From positions 21,493,001 to 21,557,000 of the forward strand of contig OY756957.1 in assembly GCA_963580455.1 (NCBI GenBank): DNA of 64,000 bases, given 5' to 3'. The position numbers were made by a program, and so were the translations under genes. Numbering within the stretch: the stretch's first letter is position 1; every line of letters begins with the position of its first letter. Source of the DNA: Euonymus europaeus (Eukaryota > Streptophyta > Magnoliopsida > Celastrales > Celastraceae). Of the stretch, positions 1-12,815 are shown piece by piece. Below the pieces are notes generated by a model. It saw only the letters and a list, made by a program, of their open reading frames with translations. It did not search any database and was not told the DNA's origin.

Positions 1-1860
1 TGTAAGAGTTTAGGGTTAGCTTGCCTAAAACCCTTAGTTGTTAGTGAACTTGGAAAACCATCATCCATTAGTTTGGGGTTCTTTCCTCCGGTTTTTTGAA
101 ATTTTTTCTGGAAACTTTATTTCTCTTTTGCGATTGAATTTTTGGGGAGGATTTTTTTCTTTGTACTTTACATTTTTCTGGGAGTTCTTTCCTCTGTTTT
201 TTCAAAAAATTTTGAGGAACTTGCTTTCTTTTTTTTAGTGATCGGATTTTTGGGATTTTCTTTCTTTTTGGCTTTCTGGTTTTTCTGGGTGAATTATCAA
301 AGTTTTCTCTTTGGCAAACAGCCCGGGCTCATCATCCTCGCATCAATCTCACACATCTTAGGTACCACCGTACCATCTCTGCTACCAAAGCTTTAAAAAA
401 ATCAGTCCTTGTCATCCTCTCGAGTTATTGAACCATAATAGCATTCGTCTTTCCTTGATGATCCTCATCCTGAACTAACTCACAAGTCTCTGTAACCATA
501 TTTACTATCACCCAGTCCTTCCCACTCATATTTTTTTTTCATTGATGTTGATTAAGTGGTGAGATTTCTGGGTCTATTATTTTTTCCTGTGACATGTATT
601 TGTTGTCAAGTGAATTTTGATGGTCGTTAGGCTAAGGGGAGAGCTTCCATCGTTATTGAATTTGGTGAATGGGATATGGTTGTTCTGTTGGTTTTATGAA
701 TATGGAAATCTAGGTGTGATGTTGTTTTTAGTTTACATTAACCTGGTTCAAAGCTCCTGCATATATATGAATATTTATGTGCTTTGCTTATTAAAAGTAT
801 GTTTGATTTTTCTCTACTAGTTGATTGGTTGGGTTTCTAAAATAACTCTCTTGTGCTCTCTGTTTTGGTTCGGTTGTATCAAATCATTGGAGGTTTCATA
901 TCATTGATTAATTGAAGGATGGTGTACAATTTTGTGGGTAGATTTCAGAAGGGTATTTTTTGCACTATGTTAATTATATGGCTCTAGTTGTGTTTACTAG
1001 GAATGAATATATGAGTATAAATGCATGTTGGAGCTGCTGGAAATGTGTTAATGATGATGGTGTTATGTGTTGAAAATGGTTGCTATTGTTCAATGTGGAT
1101 TGGGAGGAATGGTGTGGCGATTTTGAATTGTAAATAATTCTTGGTATTCTTTGATTTTTGAATGAGGATTAACTGGATTCTTAAATTCACTAAGATTGAC
1201 ATTTTGTATGGTTTCTGTGAAAGTTGGCATCACTGGCCTTGTCAAATTCTTGCATTCTTTTTGGAACATATCGCTTCATGATAAAATATGTTCTTTGAAT
1301 GTTCGTTTTTGAAGTTCCAGGTCACAGGGTTATGAGTTTCATAGGTTAGAAATGAGTTTTGGGAGTATGTATTTACCTGGGCTTTTAATAATTTACTTGG
1401 GTTTAGACATGAGAAAAGGTTTAATAGATATGAGCTGGATTGGTGAATTAAACAAGTGGATTAAAAAGTTAAATGAGATGGGCTGTTATTTGAGTTGAGT
1501 TTTTTCTTTTAATTAAACGTTGGGCCAAAGTTATGTATAATATTTGGATTTTTTTTTATTGAAAATTGTTTTGTGAATTATTGGATCCATGAATCATTGC
1601 ATGTTAAGGCGATTAATTATTAGATTCCAATCATACTAATTTAATAGTATGGTTAGGATAATCGATTGTCAATAAAAAACGGAACCAAGATCTCATTTCA
1701 TTCATCTTTTTTTTAACATTTTAAATGTGTTATTTATTTTAAACGTGTTTATATGTGAATTATATGAATGATTTGATTTTGTTTGATTTTTGTGTTAATT
1801 ATATGATTTAACTTGTTAATTAGGGGATTGGTGATAATTCAATATCGTACAATCCACAGA
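1..1860. other. AT-rich non-coding stretch, no supportable gene
   Basis: T-rich DNA with many stops in all frames. The short open frames are rich in Phe, Leu and Ile and reflect T-runs, not conserved protein. I recognise no transposon end, RNA gene or domain. It could be intron, UTR or old repeat, and the sequence does not decide which. Confidence 0.5.
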
Positions 1861-1874
1861 GCTCGGTTCCCAAC

Positions 1875-2110
1875 ATTTTTTTTTATTTATTTTATTTATT
1901 ATATATTTATTATCTTTACATTATTTTCGTTTTTATTTTTTCTATTTCTTATTTTTTTATTCATTATTATTATTATTATTATTATTTTTGTATTTTATTT
2001 TCATTTTAATTTTTATTTTTATTTCTATTTATTTTTATTTCTATTTATTTTTATTTTTATTCATTATTATTTTATTTTAGACTTACATATTATATATTTT
2101 ATTCATGAAT
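1875..2110. repeat. low-complexity T/A tract with (ATT)n
   Basis: Long runs of T interrupted by A, including an ATT-trinucleotide stretch near 1960-1987 and repeats of a TTTTTATTTC kind. A 99-residue open frame covers this tract but is almost only Phe, Ile, Tyr and Leu, as expected from composition, so it is not called as a gene. Confidence 0.8.
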
Positions 2111-2255
2111 AAAATTATATCGGAAGTTTTAACCTACGATGAAATTAATTTGGAGAATGCATTGAATGCTCCTAAAATTTTTTTTGAGGTGAGAGTGTTT
2201 CTTGAAAATTTGACCATTGGATAGAAGAATTTCATTAACCTCAATATTAGACTTC

Positions 2256-2510
2256 GATATAGTTTTTATATATTTTCTAAAATTATTTTATTCTCTTTTG
2301 GTGTAGTTTTATATTTTCTTAAATTATTTTATTCTATTTTGATATAGTTTTATATTTTCTTAAATTATTTTATCCTATTTCGATATAGTTTTTATATATT
2401 TTCTAAAATTATTTTATCCTATTTTGATATAGTTTTTATATTTCTTAAAAAAAATTTATCCTATTTCAATATAGTATTTTATATAATTATTTTTACCCTA
2501 TATACGTATT
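2256..2510. repeat. AT-rich minisatellite, 41-44 bp unit, about 6 copies
   Basis: A GATATAG(T)n start recurs at 2256, 2300 (variant), 2341, 2382, 2426 and 2468. Each is followed by TTTATATTTTCT, then AAATTATTTTAT and a CCTATTT tail. The spacings are 44, 41, 41, 44 and 42 bp. Copies differ by point changes and short indels, so the array is moderately old. Confidence 0.75.
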
Positions 2511-3751
2511 TTTATCACAATTAGTTTTCTCAAAATCGTTTAATGGAATAATAAAAGTTAAGTTGACAACTGTTTTTTAAAACAGACGTTGTTGGCTGCC
2601 TCACACTTTCCCATTCCTAACAAGCTCACTTACCCCTTTTTTGAATTTTCGTAGACCAAACTATTTTTATGGTGACCAATTGCACTTATTACAATTGGTG
2701 ACCAATTGTACTTATATTGTATCACATCTTGAACTTGATTGAATTTTTCTTAGGATAATCATTAAAGACTAAATTTATGTGTTACTTGATATTTAATAAT
2801 TAAATGTTAAAATTTTAAAAAGGAGCACAGTTCACCCCCTTTTGTGTTTGCCTATGTTTTCAATTACCAGTGATTGTAGCTCTAGCTATAGAAGTGGTAC
2901 ATTATGTCATTAGTAGTGCCCAAATTGTAAGATTTGGGGTTGGCGCAAGAAAAATCTTTGGATGCAATCCAAACCACCAAGGATGAAAAGAAGTTGTAGT
3001 TTTCAAATTATTTCGAGGAGCCACTACAAAGTTGAAATTTTCCAACCATCTTTCATTGCTGGCAATCTATTCTTCTATTATTTCTCTTGATGAGACAACA
3101 GAGTATATAGTATTAGAATCATTGAAGCTGGAACTGAATAATGTTGGAATTCCTTGAGTGAAAATGAATTGACTAGCCCAATGTTGATGGGTGTATAGTT
3201 TAAATCCACAGGTGAGATTTCTCAGCACGAAAGAGTTGCTCCAACATGAAGATAATGTTATAATGTTGTAGTAACCGATTTTCGTCCAGATATAATTCCG
3301 AATACATCATTAATTTATTTATGTAACTATCTACTATTTTTATTTTATTATTTTATTTTACTACCCACTCCCACCTAATCTCCACTAACCTTACCCACTC
3401 CTACCTAATCCCAGCTAACCACCCTTTACTTTCCTTATCACCCAAATTCCATCACCAACATCTTTTTTTTCTTAACCTACCGAACCAGTCTTCACTCCAT
3501 TTCATCAATGCCCCACAACCACAACCCTCACCATCTCTGAAAAAAACTACAATAACTCCCACTCTCATCATTTAAGGAGGCACACCAACCTCTGCACCTT
3601 GGAATGTCTTCCCTTCTTCCATTACACTGAAGACCACAACATCACCACACAAGCCACCATTACCACCATCCTCACTTCCATCATAAGCTCACCATTGGAC
3701 CCAACACCAAAAATCTGAGCATTCAAATTCAAGGACCTACTATCCTCTAAT
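2511..3751. other. intergenic, no gene recognised
   Basis: Holds a 20-bp direct repeat (GGTGACCAATTG followed by C/T and ACTTA) near 2671 and 2697. A C-rich stretch at about 3360-3720 (CCCACTC and ACC-rich) resembles an LTR or UTR in composition. No frame is convincing and no element ends are seen. Confidence 0.4.
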
Positions 3752-4175
3752 TGTTGGAAAATACGCAGTAGTGGAAACGTTTTAAAAACATGGAACGCAC
3801 AAAAGAGTAATCGATCAGAAAACGGCTTTCAAAAATTTCTTATTAATTATGATCAACATGCACAATCTATGACAAAACTAATTGTGTAAATATTATGTAC
3901 CTAAAGATCTCTCTGGATTGATCTTTATTAATATATATCGAAGGATGGAGTCAGCCGGATTGATTCAAAGCTCAATCCCGCGGATTTTCCACCATATGCA
4001 CCAATTCTCAAACTTGGATTTCAAGAGTGTGGACTCCCTACAACTAGAATCTGAAAATCAAAAATAAAAATTGTGGAGAAAATTAGAGAGTCGAGTCCAA
4101 CTGGTGTCTCAACCTTAGGGAAACAAAACACTCTACTATGTGTTTATATAGGGATCAGCCAACCCAGGGTTTTCT
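3752..4175 (-). mobile_element. truncated Copia LTR relic
   Basis: Begins TGTTGGAAAA and follows, with many substitutions, the first 430 bp or so of the LTRs at 24495 and 38724. Shared landmarks are 'GAACGCACA..AGAGTAATCGA', 'GGATGGAGTCAGCCGGATTGATTC' and the 'GTGTTTATATAGGG' tail. Orientation matches those LTRs, which belong to a minus-strand element. It is cut off at about 4175, where a different LTR family begins. Confidence 0.75.
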
Positions 4176-4185
4176 AACTTAAGGG

Positions 4186-4760
4186 TCATGTGGCAAGAGC
4201 TGTGGGAACAACTACCATTGCCAAAGTAAGGACCAATCACAATGTGGAAGTTCATTTACACCCAAGAAGTGAGGAGATAATGGCAGAGTGTGCCAAAGAA
4301 CTAGGTTTGGACGTAAGAAAGACTTTAAAGAGGTGGTAGAGAGACAGAGAGAGGGACATCAACAAGAACACACAAAAAAAAACTCAACAAGCAAAGATCA
4401 CAACACATCAAAACATAAATAGAGACTACTCTCAAACTTTCCAAGCGATTCATGTGGATTCAATTTGTATTCTCAGTATGTCATCCGTTAGAATTCCTTT
4501 ATTTTTGAACTATTATTACCAAGTATTAATACCCCATCATTGTGTAAATTTGTACTTGATGCCATATTCTATCTGTCTCTTGCAATCTCAACAAAGTGCA
4601 CTTCAGTGGAGTTGGGGTACCTATAATTACTAAGGTCGCATGATAATTCTTACTTTCGTTTGATATTAGTTAGATAGTAATTGGTGTAATTTGAACATTT
4701 TATAGTTCATATACTTTAATCTTTGGCACACCTGCAATACAACACCAGTTTGGGCGAACA
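4186..4760 (+). mobile_element. truncated Tat-family LTR relic
   Basis: Matches the 3' two thirds of the LTR at 41358-42152. Shared blocks include 'ACTCAACA.GCAAAGA', 'TTTTTGAACTATTA', 'CTCAACAAAGTGCACTT', 'TTAGATAGTAATT.GT' and the end 'TGCAATACAACA...GAACA'. The LTR 5' end is missing. No internal region is attached, so it is a truncated solo LTR or an element end. Confidence 0.75.
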
Positions 4761-4796
4761 ATAGTTCTTTATGTATTGGATATTCTTGAACGCGAG

Positions 4797-4824
4797 ATCC
4801 CGCACAAGTTTTATTGTGCGGGAT
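4797..4824. repeat. perfect 11-bp GC-rich inverted repeat
   Basis: ATCCCGCACAA and TTGTGCGGGAT flank a 6-nt loop (4808-4813). It lies in a 170-bp segment (4761-4930) between the Tat LTR relic and the Tekay LTR that matches neither. A related GTGCGGGATC string recurs near 4896. Function unknown. Confidence 0.6.
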
Positions 4825-4930
4825 ACCATGCCTGACCTTACCACACTTGCACACACATCAACGGTGCTCAAACGCATCCCACGCCAAACAATTGGTGCGG
4901 GATCCTGCACGTGAGCAGTGGTAATGTATG

Positions 4931-5216
4931 TATATATATTAACAATATTACACAGGTATATATGCGTGTTCCTTTAAAGTAAATTATTTATTTCACACAC
5001 ATATAAATAAATCTATACTTTCTGTGAATTTGGCTAATACATGCCCACCAAAAGTGGGCCTTATATATAATTTATTTTTATTATAATTTACTTAATTCTA
5101 TTTAATTAATGACTAACCTAACCCTAGTCGAATTTTACCTAATTATTTGTATTTATTTTGAACTTGAATTCCCATTTTAATTTTTTTCCCAGTAATTTTC
5201 GAGTCATGTTATTACA
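4931..5216 (-). repeat. Tekay 3' LTR (partial) with adjacent PPT
   Basis: On the minus strand it begins TGTAATAACATGACTCG at 5216, immediately after a polypurine tract (minus-strand AAGGGGGAAGGAA, 5217-5229). Positions 4950-5075 match 21275-21410 of the other LTR. The distal part is absent, replaced by unrelated DNA from 4930 leftward. Confidence 0.7.
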
Positions 5217-5229
5217 TTCCTTCCCCCTT

Positions 5230-8200
5230 GAAAAAATTATGTCCCTGAAATTTAAAACATACCAAGTTCTGTGAACAAATTTGGATACTTGTCCTCCATC
5301 TATGACTCTAGCTCCTAAGTCGCCTCTTCTACTGCATAGTATATCTGCATAAGTTTCACTAGTGGTATTACGCTCGAACTTGTAACTTTCTCTTGTCAAT
5401 CTAGAATCTTCATTGGTTGAAGAGTGTAACTTCCATCTTTTCAATTTCCAATATAGTACAACCAATCCAGCACATGTGACAAATTCGGTTTGTACTTCCA
5501 AAACATCGATACATGAAATACATCGTGAACCCTCAACAACTTTGGTGAAAATGCCAACGGTAAGCCATTCGCCCAACAAGCACAAGAATCTCAAACAAGC
5601 CCATAAATTGTGGTGTCAACTTCCTTTACTTGCTATACCATTGAATACCGCTTCTTGGACTAACATTCAGGAAAACCTTAACGCCAACCACAAACTCGAA
5701 TGGTCTCCTCCTATTGTCGACATATGACTTATGTCAACTCTAGGTGGTCAATAGCCACTTTCTGATCTCAAAAACTCGCTCACTTGTTTCTTTAAACATG
5801 TCTGGTCCCGACACTACCTTCTCACAAACCTTGGCCCAACACAAGGGCGACCTACAAGGCCTCCCATAAAGTGCCTCAAAAGGTGTCATACCGATACTAC
5901 TCTGGAATTAGTTGTTGTACACAAACTCTGCCAAATGCAAGTATCAGTCCCAACTATTTCTAAAATCCACCACACAAATACGAAGCATAACCTCTAGAAT
6001 TTGAATGGTCCTCTTACTTTGCTTGTCACTATATGGGTGATAAGCTGTTGGGAAATCTAGGTGTGTACCTAATGCTTCTTGGAAACTACTCCAAAATTAC
6101 CCAAATTGTATCAAGACGCTTCGTAGTCATCAACAACTCAATCACTAAATCCATCGCGATGCTCTCCCACTTCCATTGTGCTACAAATAGGGTTGTAATA
6201 ACCCTGTTGACCTTTGATGTTCTGCCTTAACTTGTTAACATGCCAAATACTTTGCCACATATCGAGCCTCATCAGCCTTCATGCCTTTCTACCAAAAGTT
6301 TATTTGCGAGTCTTGGTACCATTAGGTGCATAGCAAACTAAGAGTGGGGTGCTTCCTTTAAGATCTTCTACCATAATTGTTCATCGTCACGCACCACTAA
6401 TCTTTCCACAAACCTCACAACTTGATATTCCCCTTAGACCTATCTAGAATCATCCTCAAATGCAAAAAAATGAAGGATCTCCATTTTGTTCATCAATGAC
6501 CTTATGAATCATCATTGCCCTAGAAGTCATGCTTCCCAAATACATTTTCTCTTCAACTCCATGTACCTCTAAGAGAAATTGGTAAATTGTGTCAATAATC
6601 TCCAATTCTTGCAAGAATAAACTAGACACACTATGCTTCCTACTCAATGCGTCTGTGACCATATTTGCTTTATCGGGATGGTATTGCGAAATAAAGTCGA
6701 AGTCATCCAAGTACTCCATCCACTGCCTTTATCACAAGTTTAAGTCTCTTTGAGTGAATGGGTACTTGAGACTCTTACAGTCTAAAAGACTTCCAAACTT
6801 TGTCTGTATAAATAGCATCTCCATTGTTTTAATGCGAACACAACCGTCGCTAGCTCTAAGTCATGAACCGGATAGTTCTTCTCGTGTATCTTCAACAAAC
6901 TCATCACATTGCATTAACACACATCCCAAACCAACTCCAAATGAGTGACAATACACTTGGATCTCTCTCTAGAACTACTAACATTGGTGACCATGTTAAT
7001 TTATTCTTATATTCCTCGAACACTGCCTCACATTCATCTACCATACGAATGGTGTACCTTTATGTGTGAGTTGTGTAATTGGTGGGGCAATACGCAAAAA
7101 TTCCTAACTGAACCTTTGATAGTACCCTGCCAATCCTAAAAAACTTTGAATTTCTGTGACATTCTTACGCCTCACCCAATTCAATATCGACTCCACCTTA
7201 AAGTAGTCAACTACTATGTCCTCTTGAGTGATCACATCACCTAGGAATTTCATCTATAAGGCCCAAAACTCACATTTACTTAACTTAGCATACAAATGAT
7301 TCTTTCTTAAGGTCTGCAGCACTTTCCTTAAGCTTTGCTCATCCTCCTCCAATGTTAGAGAATAGATCAAGATGTAATCAATGAACACCACCACAAACTT
7401 GTCCAAAAACGAATGAAGAACCCATTACATCAAGTCCGTGAATATCGCTGAAGGATTTTCATCATCCCAAACAACATTACCAAAAACTCATAATGCCTAT
7501 ATTGAGTCCTAAACTTTGTCTTCAAAATATCCTCGTCGTTGATACTAAATTAATGATACCCCGAACACAAATCAATCTTAGAGAAATGTCTAGCACCACT
7601 CAACTGATCAAATAAATCATTTATCCTAGGCAACGGATATTTGTTCTTCACCGTAATCTTATTTAGTTCCCTATGATTGATGCACATCCTCAATGAGCCA
7701 TCTTTCTTCTTTACAAATAACACTGGTGCTCCCCATGGAGACACACTCTGTCTAATGAAATCCAAGTCCTGCAACACTTCTAGCTAGGTCATCAACTCTT
7801 TGAATTCTTCTGGAGCCATTAAATATTGCAGAATAAAAATCAGCATAACATTTAGATGCAGTTCAATAGCAAAGTCAATCTCTCTATTTGGAGGTACTCT
7901 AGGTAACTCTTCCAGAAACACATTCATATACTCCTCTACCACCAAAAAAAGGTGTAGCAACGTCGCCTCTTGGCATTGAAGTCATCAAACTAGCAATCCT
8001 ACAATCTTGATACGAAGTGTTGTCCTAGAAATGAGAACACAAAACCCTCTTCAATCCAAGAATTGTATCAACTATAACTTGGGTACCCTAAGGTGATCTT
8101 CCTTTCCCAAAATCTAGGAACCCATGATGCTTTGTCAACCAATCTACTCCATGGATTACATTGAAATCCTTTAAGTCAATAACATAGAGGTCAGCCTTCA

Positions 8201-9620
8201 TAGACACCTCCCCAAATCGACACTTACAACTAAATGTTATGCCCTCTAAAGCAATGAAGTGGCCAAACGACATGTCAACCGTGAACATTCGTCTCATTTG
8301 TGAGATTTCTAAATCCATTGCCCATGTCAATGAACTAGAAATAAATGAAGTAGTAGAACTCGAATCAAATAACATTTTTGCCTAATATTTTGAAATAAGA
8401 ACAATACCTCCAATAAAATTGGGATGCTCAGGAGCCTCCTCATATCCCAATGCAAATGATATTCCATGAGTCAACGACTGTAGCAGCTGTCTGCCACCAC
8501 CATGCCCCCTTCCCCTCGATGGAATAGAGGAGGGGAGTGCTGGGGTAGGTGAAGTAGGTGGCAATGCTAGTCCCTAAGTCTATTGTGTCCCTCTACCTCT
8601 ATGAGGGCAATCAATCCTCTTGTGGCCTATCATGCCGCAACCAAAGCACTTGGGTCCAGTAATCCTACATTAACTCTACTTGTTACAGTTCTTACCATGT
8701 TTAAAACATGATATTATATTACCTTGTGACCCCAGACCTTTGCCGCACTACTCTTCCTGAGTTTAAGAATCAGTCTTTTGCTTTTTCTGACCACTCCCTC
8801 GAATACCACCAGTTGATGAAGATGTGTGACTCTTTTGTACCTCCCAATACTAACAGGATTTATGCTTTCCTTGCTCAAACTTTAGTGCCATATAAATTGC
8901 TTCATCATATGTTCGCACTCTAGAAGCAACCATCATTTTACTGATTCTTTGAATAACCCCGCCTCTATATCTCTTGAGTTTGCTATCATCATCATGAGAA
9001 AATTTCTTCCCAAACTTACACAACTATTCATACAACTTGGGGTACTGAGACACAATCATATTTGGCATTTACATCAACTCCAAGTATTACTTAGCCTTTT
9101 CTGACTGAAAATTCGATGGCACAAACTTTTTCATAAATAGTAACCTAAATGATGCCCATGTCAAGTCATTTTTCCTCTAATCTAGAGATTTCTACCATTC
9201 ATAATTTGGCTCCTCTAAGGTAGTAGAAGACTAGCTTCACTCGTCCGTTATCTTGTATGGCCAAAGTGTCCAGTCTTATGTCTAACTGGTGTATCCACTT
9301 CTCACTCTCATACCCTTTCCATTCTCTAGAAAATATTAGGAGATTAGTTTTTCATAGCTAATCAAATTCAAATATCACTCTCCCTAGTATTTGTTCAAAC
9401 AGGGCCTACGTACGAGCCATGAAAGTCTGTCCCTCACTACGGACCTTTGGTAGTCTAATGCTTGTGCTTGTGCCTGCACCAGCACGGTTTGAGCCATATT
9501 CATGATGATAGTGGCTAGGGCCTCCGATGTCACTAGCGGCCCAACAATAGTGGTAGAGGCAACTTGGACTGCTAGTGATGCCTACACCTGTATTGAAGGG
9601 ATCTCTAAAGTCCTCTCATG
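5230..9620 (-). pseudogene. Tekay gag-pol (broken)
   Basis: Read right to left. The gag core is at about 9350-8990 (RVKLVFYYLRGAK, then KKFVPSNFQ). A CCHC zinc knuckle at about 8650-8605 reads CFGCGMIGHKRIDC. The protease is at 8375-8088, with DSS where DSG is expected. The reverse transcriptase is at about 7777-7100; its N-terminal part ([26 protein letters not shown]) is clear, but the metal-binding FIDD box reads FIDY near 7400. The RNase H end is at 6719-6456 (QYHPDKANMVTDALSRK). Integrase follows at about 6400-5700 (YHP.SDKQSKRTIQ, GMTPFEALYGRPCRSP), then FHVSM near 5520 and a chromodomain at 5400-5290. Multiple stops and frame changes and two altered active-site motifs make it inactive. 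Confidence 0.85.
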
Positions 9621-9625
9621 TCCAT
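9621..9625. repeat. target-site duplication TCCAT, left copy (Athila)
   Basis: TCCAT precedes the left Athila LTR and recurs at 20111-20115 after the right LTR. Five bases is the usual length for Ty3/Gypsy integration. The site lies inside the Tekay gag coding region. Confidence 0.85.
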
Positions 9626-10754
9626 TGATGGGACTTATTTGCAAGCACACAAATCGCACAAGTAATAAAGTGATGAATAGATTATCGTTCCCACGAGGAT
9701 TGGGTTAACAATTGATGAGTATCCATTATGATTAACACTAGCGCTATTGTTTTGGTTTGATTAACACTAACATAAACAATGTAACAAGAATTTATATTCT
9801 AAGTTGTACCTGAAGATTTAAACTAACAATAATGACAGATTATATTGATCAAATGATTAAAAACACTAGGGTCCCTAATTCCACCATCACCCATCCTATT
9901 CCACTCTCTTGACTTATCAATCCATAATTACTACTAATTATTGACAATCGGTTTCCCCTACCTATTCAATGTTTCATTCCTTGTTACACTAAAATATTCT
10001 TATCACTAAATCCTATTATTCGTAACATTCAGATTTAAGTGACAAAAACTCATTAAGATTCTTGGATAACCACATAACGATTGCAGAAGACATGTCCCTA
10101 TATTCTCATGGTATATGAACCCTATGGTATCTATGGCAAGATGCAATTCCTAGGTATCTCCTTTTGGTCTCAATCCAAGCATCAAATCAGTTGAATGGTG
10201 ATCAAACATTCAAAAACATTAAACATAACCATAAATACTCAATAATATGTAGAAATCAATAGAATATCAAGTAAACCCAGAAAATTCATAGATCTACTTT
10301 CTCTCTTATCTTCTCCTTCTTCAACTCTCCCAAGGTGTGAGAGAATGGTGGCTAGGTCATGAGGTCCTCCCAAAAATGAGATAAAATGGCCTTTTATAAC
10401 TTAATAAACCCTAGTGATGTTTTGTATACTAAGCTATGCCGTTTTGGCTTAGTATTATCTAATTTGGCAAAGTTTTCTCAGCTGGAAAACCTTGAAATCG
10501 TGATCTGCGCATGGGGGATCGATCGCCATATTCTTTGGACTCTTCTGCCTTCTTCTGTGGTTGATCCATCGCCAGAAAAGTTGATCGATTGCCAATAATT
10601 ATGTCCTTTTAATATCTACTTTTCTCCTTTTGGCCTTTGATATGAAAGTAACATTAATCATAAGATTAGGCAATATAGATGCTCAATATCATCAAATGAG
10701 GCAAAAACTAGTGTGAAATGGTGTACAAAAGTAATGTAAATATTTGATAGATCA
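9626..10754 (-). repeat. Athila 3' LTR
   Basis: On the plus strand it runs TGATGGGACTT to GATAGATCA, so its ends are TG and CA. It pairs with 18836-20110 over its full length but is 146 bp shorter. The main difference is about 126 bp missing near 10272, corresponding to about 19502-19627 in the other LTR. It contains three copies of the GATCGATC-type motif. Confidence 0.9.
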
Positions 10755-10768
10755 AACACCCCCACACT
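10755..10768 (-). other. Athila polypurine tract
   Basis: The minus strand reads AGTGTGGGGGTGTT just before the 3' LTR, a purine-rich primer site for plus-strand DNA synthesis. It abuts the LTR boundary set by comparing both LTRs. Confidence 0.8.
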
Positions 10769-12048
10769 AAGCTTTTACTTGTCCTCGAGTAAATTTTGAA
10801 TTGGAGCAAAGAGATTTTACATGAAAGAATGGACAATAGTGACAATGAGAATATAATTAAGAACATAATGCAAGTTTTCCTCCTTGTTTAATCTTAGAAG
10901 ATCACACAGTTCAATTGCAAATAGAGTATAGTTTTCCAATCCATAACTTAGGTTAATCTCAAAATAAGTTGATTTAAAGAACACATCACAAAGCTCCTAG
11001 CCTCAACTTCAAAATCTCACCAATGTTCACTTAGAAATAAATTCACACCGAAGTTGACTAAAGTGTTTCACTCATGCGTATATGGGTGGAATAGTTTAAT
11101 CAAGATCCTATATACATTTTGCAAAGAAAGCTCATGAAACATGCGGAATGTGATCATATGAAAGGATGCCACTACTAGGCATTGAGTAACACCCAAAATT
11201 ACTCCCATGTTCGGATCATAATATCTCAAGGATCAAGTAGGACTTTTAAAGCTTGTAATATAAGGCTAGGGTTTGGGTAGGAAGAAGGCATTGATAAGAT
11301 AGCTGAACACAATTGGATAACTATTCAAATTAGCAATTGAAGACCACTCTCATAAAATCAACCATCATTCATTCTCATTTATTCTTCCTCAATTTTTGAA
11401 TTCACAGAGACTTTACACTCTTTTTGGACCAAGTTTGGCTACTCTTTTTTCTCTTTTCAATCACACCTTCTATTTGATTTGATTTCCTTTCTCCTTTCTA
11501 TATTCCAACCATAATTGAAAAACTTCCCCTTTTCACCAAACTTATTCTCCTCTCTAATAATAATTCATACAAAGCACAAGAGAGAGTTCTTGATTCATTG
11601 TAATTTATCACAATCTACCCCAATGATCTTCAATAAAGGCATAGAATACTCCATAAACGATTCAAACAGGTGTAGTATGTGGTTAAGGAGAAAAGGCTAA
11701 TGTTTGGCTTCAAAAAGGGAACTAGGGATAATTTTCGTTGAGGGTTGGTTGAAAAGAGAATTTATTGGCTAATAAAGATTGCCTTACTGTCATTTCCCAA
11801 GAATAAAAATGATCTTCCCATGGAGAGTTCAAAAGGACGTGATGCTTATGAGATGCATGCTTAGTAAGTGACCAAACAAAGATAATGAGATCACCTAGTA
11901 TATATAGTGAGCACAAAGTAAAAAAGTGGAGTTGAATTGCATCACTCAATTAAGATGGAAATGCTCAAAAGCTCACATAGGTCATAGTCTCCGCATTTGG
12001 CTAAATGATATTTTCAACATACTCATTCTTTTTTACTTCACCTTCAGG

Positions 12049-12086
<38 letters not shown>

Positions 12087-12815
12087 AATAAAAGCATAAT
12101 TTTACAATCTCTAAGCCATAAATCATACAACTTATCGTAAAAGCGATCAAACTATGCTACCAGTAACCGTCATTGCATAGAGGCATATCATAAAAACAAG
12201 GATTAGATGACAAAAACAAGAAGTTCTCATGTCACTAATACAAAAGCTGAAACTCACAAGTTTTAGTTTCCCACCCCATACTAGAATATAACACTTTCCT
12301 CAGTGATTCCAAAATAAATAAATAGGAGGAAAGGAACAACACAACCTAGACCTCAAAATGCAGGGGAATCACTAAAATGGTCTGGAGAGCCTGTAGGATC
12401 CCGAGAATCAGAGCTGTCAGAAGAGCTTTGGAATGCACTGACATGAGGAGAAGGTGTGTGGACCTGCAGATGGATGCCCAAATGAGAGGAAAGAGCAGTG
12501 ATTGCAGCATATAACGAGTCCATCTTAGTGCAACTCATGTAGCTCTGAGTGAACATCTGAATAGGTCTCCTTTGGGGTTGATCGATCACCAAAAATAGGG
12601 ATCGATCACTGTCTTTTCTGGTTCAAATTTAACATATTCGGATTTCCAATTAAGCACCTATAGTTGCACTTTTTTTCCCTGTACACAAATCATACATAGT
12701 TAAACATGCAAGATGCTAGAGAACATAGTATTTAAAAGGATAGAATTTACCCCGGTTGTGTTGCCTCCAAACAAGTGCCTTTGTTTATAGTCAATGGCTC
12801 AACTTTTTGTATCCA
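10769..12815 (-). other. Athila 3' non-pol region
   Basis: Two kilobases between the integrase stop and the 3' LTR, where some Athila elements carry an env-like gene. I find only a 79-codon open frame (12592-12353, Ser-rich C-terminus, starting in the repeated VIDQP-coding motif) and non-coding AT-rich DNA, including a (TA)n run at about 12050-12082. No transmembrane-type or env-like protein is recognisable. Confidence 0.6.
12050..12082. repeat. (TA)n microsatellite
   Basis: About 16 TA dinucleotides in the Athila 3' region. Simple repeat, no other content. Confidence 0.9.

Noticed and set aside
1813..2112. 99-residue plus-strand open frame
   Set aside because: It is a translation of a T/A-rich low-complexity tract (almost only Phe, Ile, Tyr, Leu) with no plausible domain.
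4940..4952. AACAATATTACAC beside a GC-rich hairpin, reminiscent of a geminivirus origin
   Set aside because: The geminivirus nonamer TAATATTAC is not present exactly, it is not in the hairpin loop, and no viral coding sequence is nearby.
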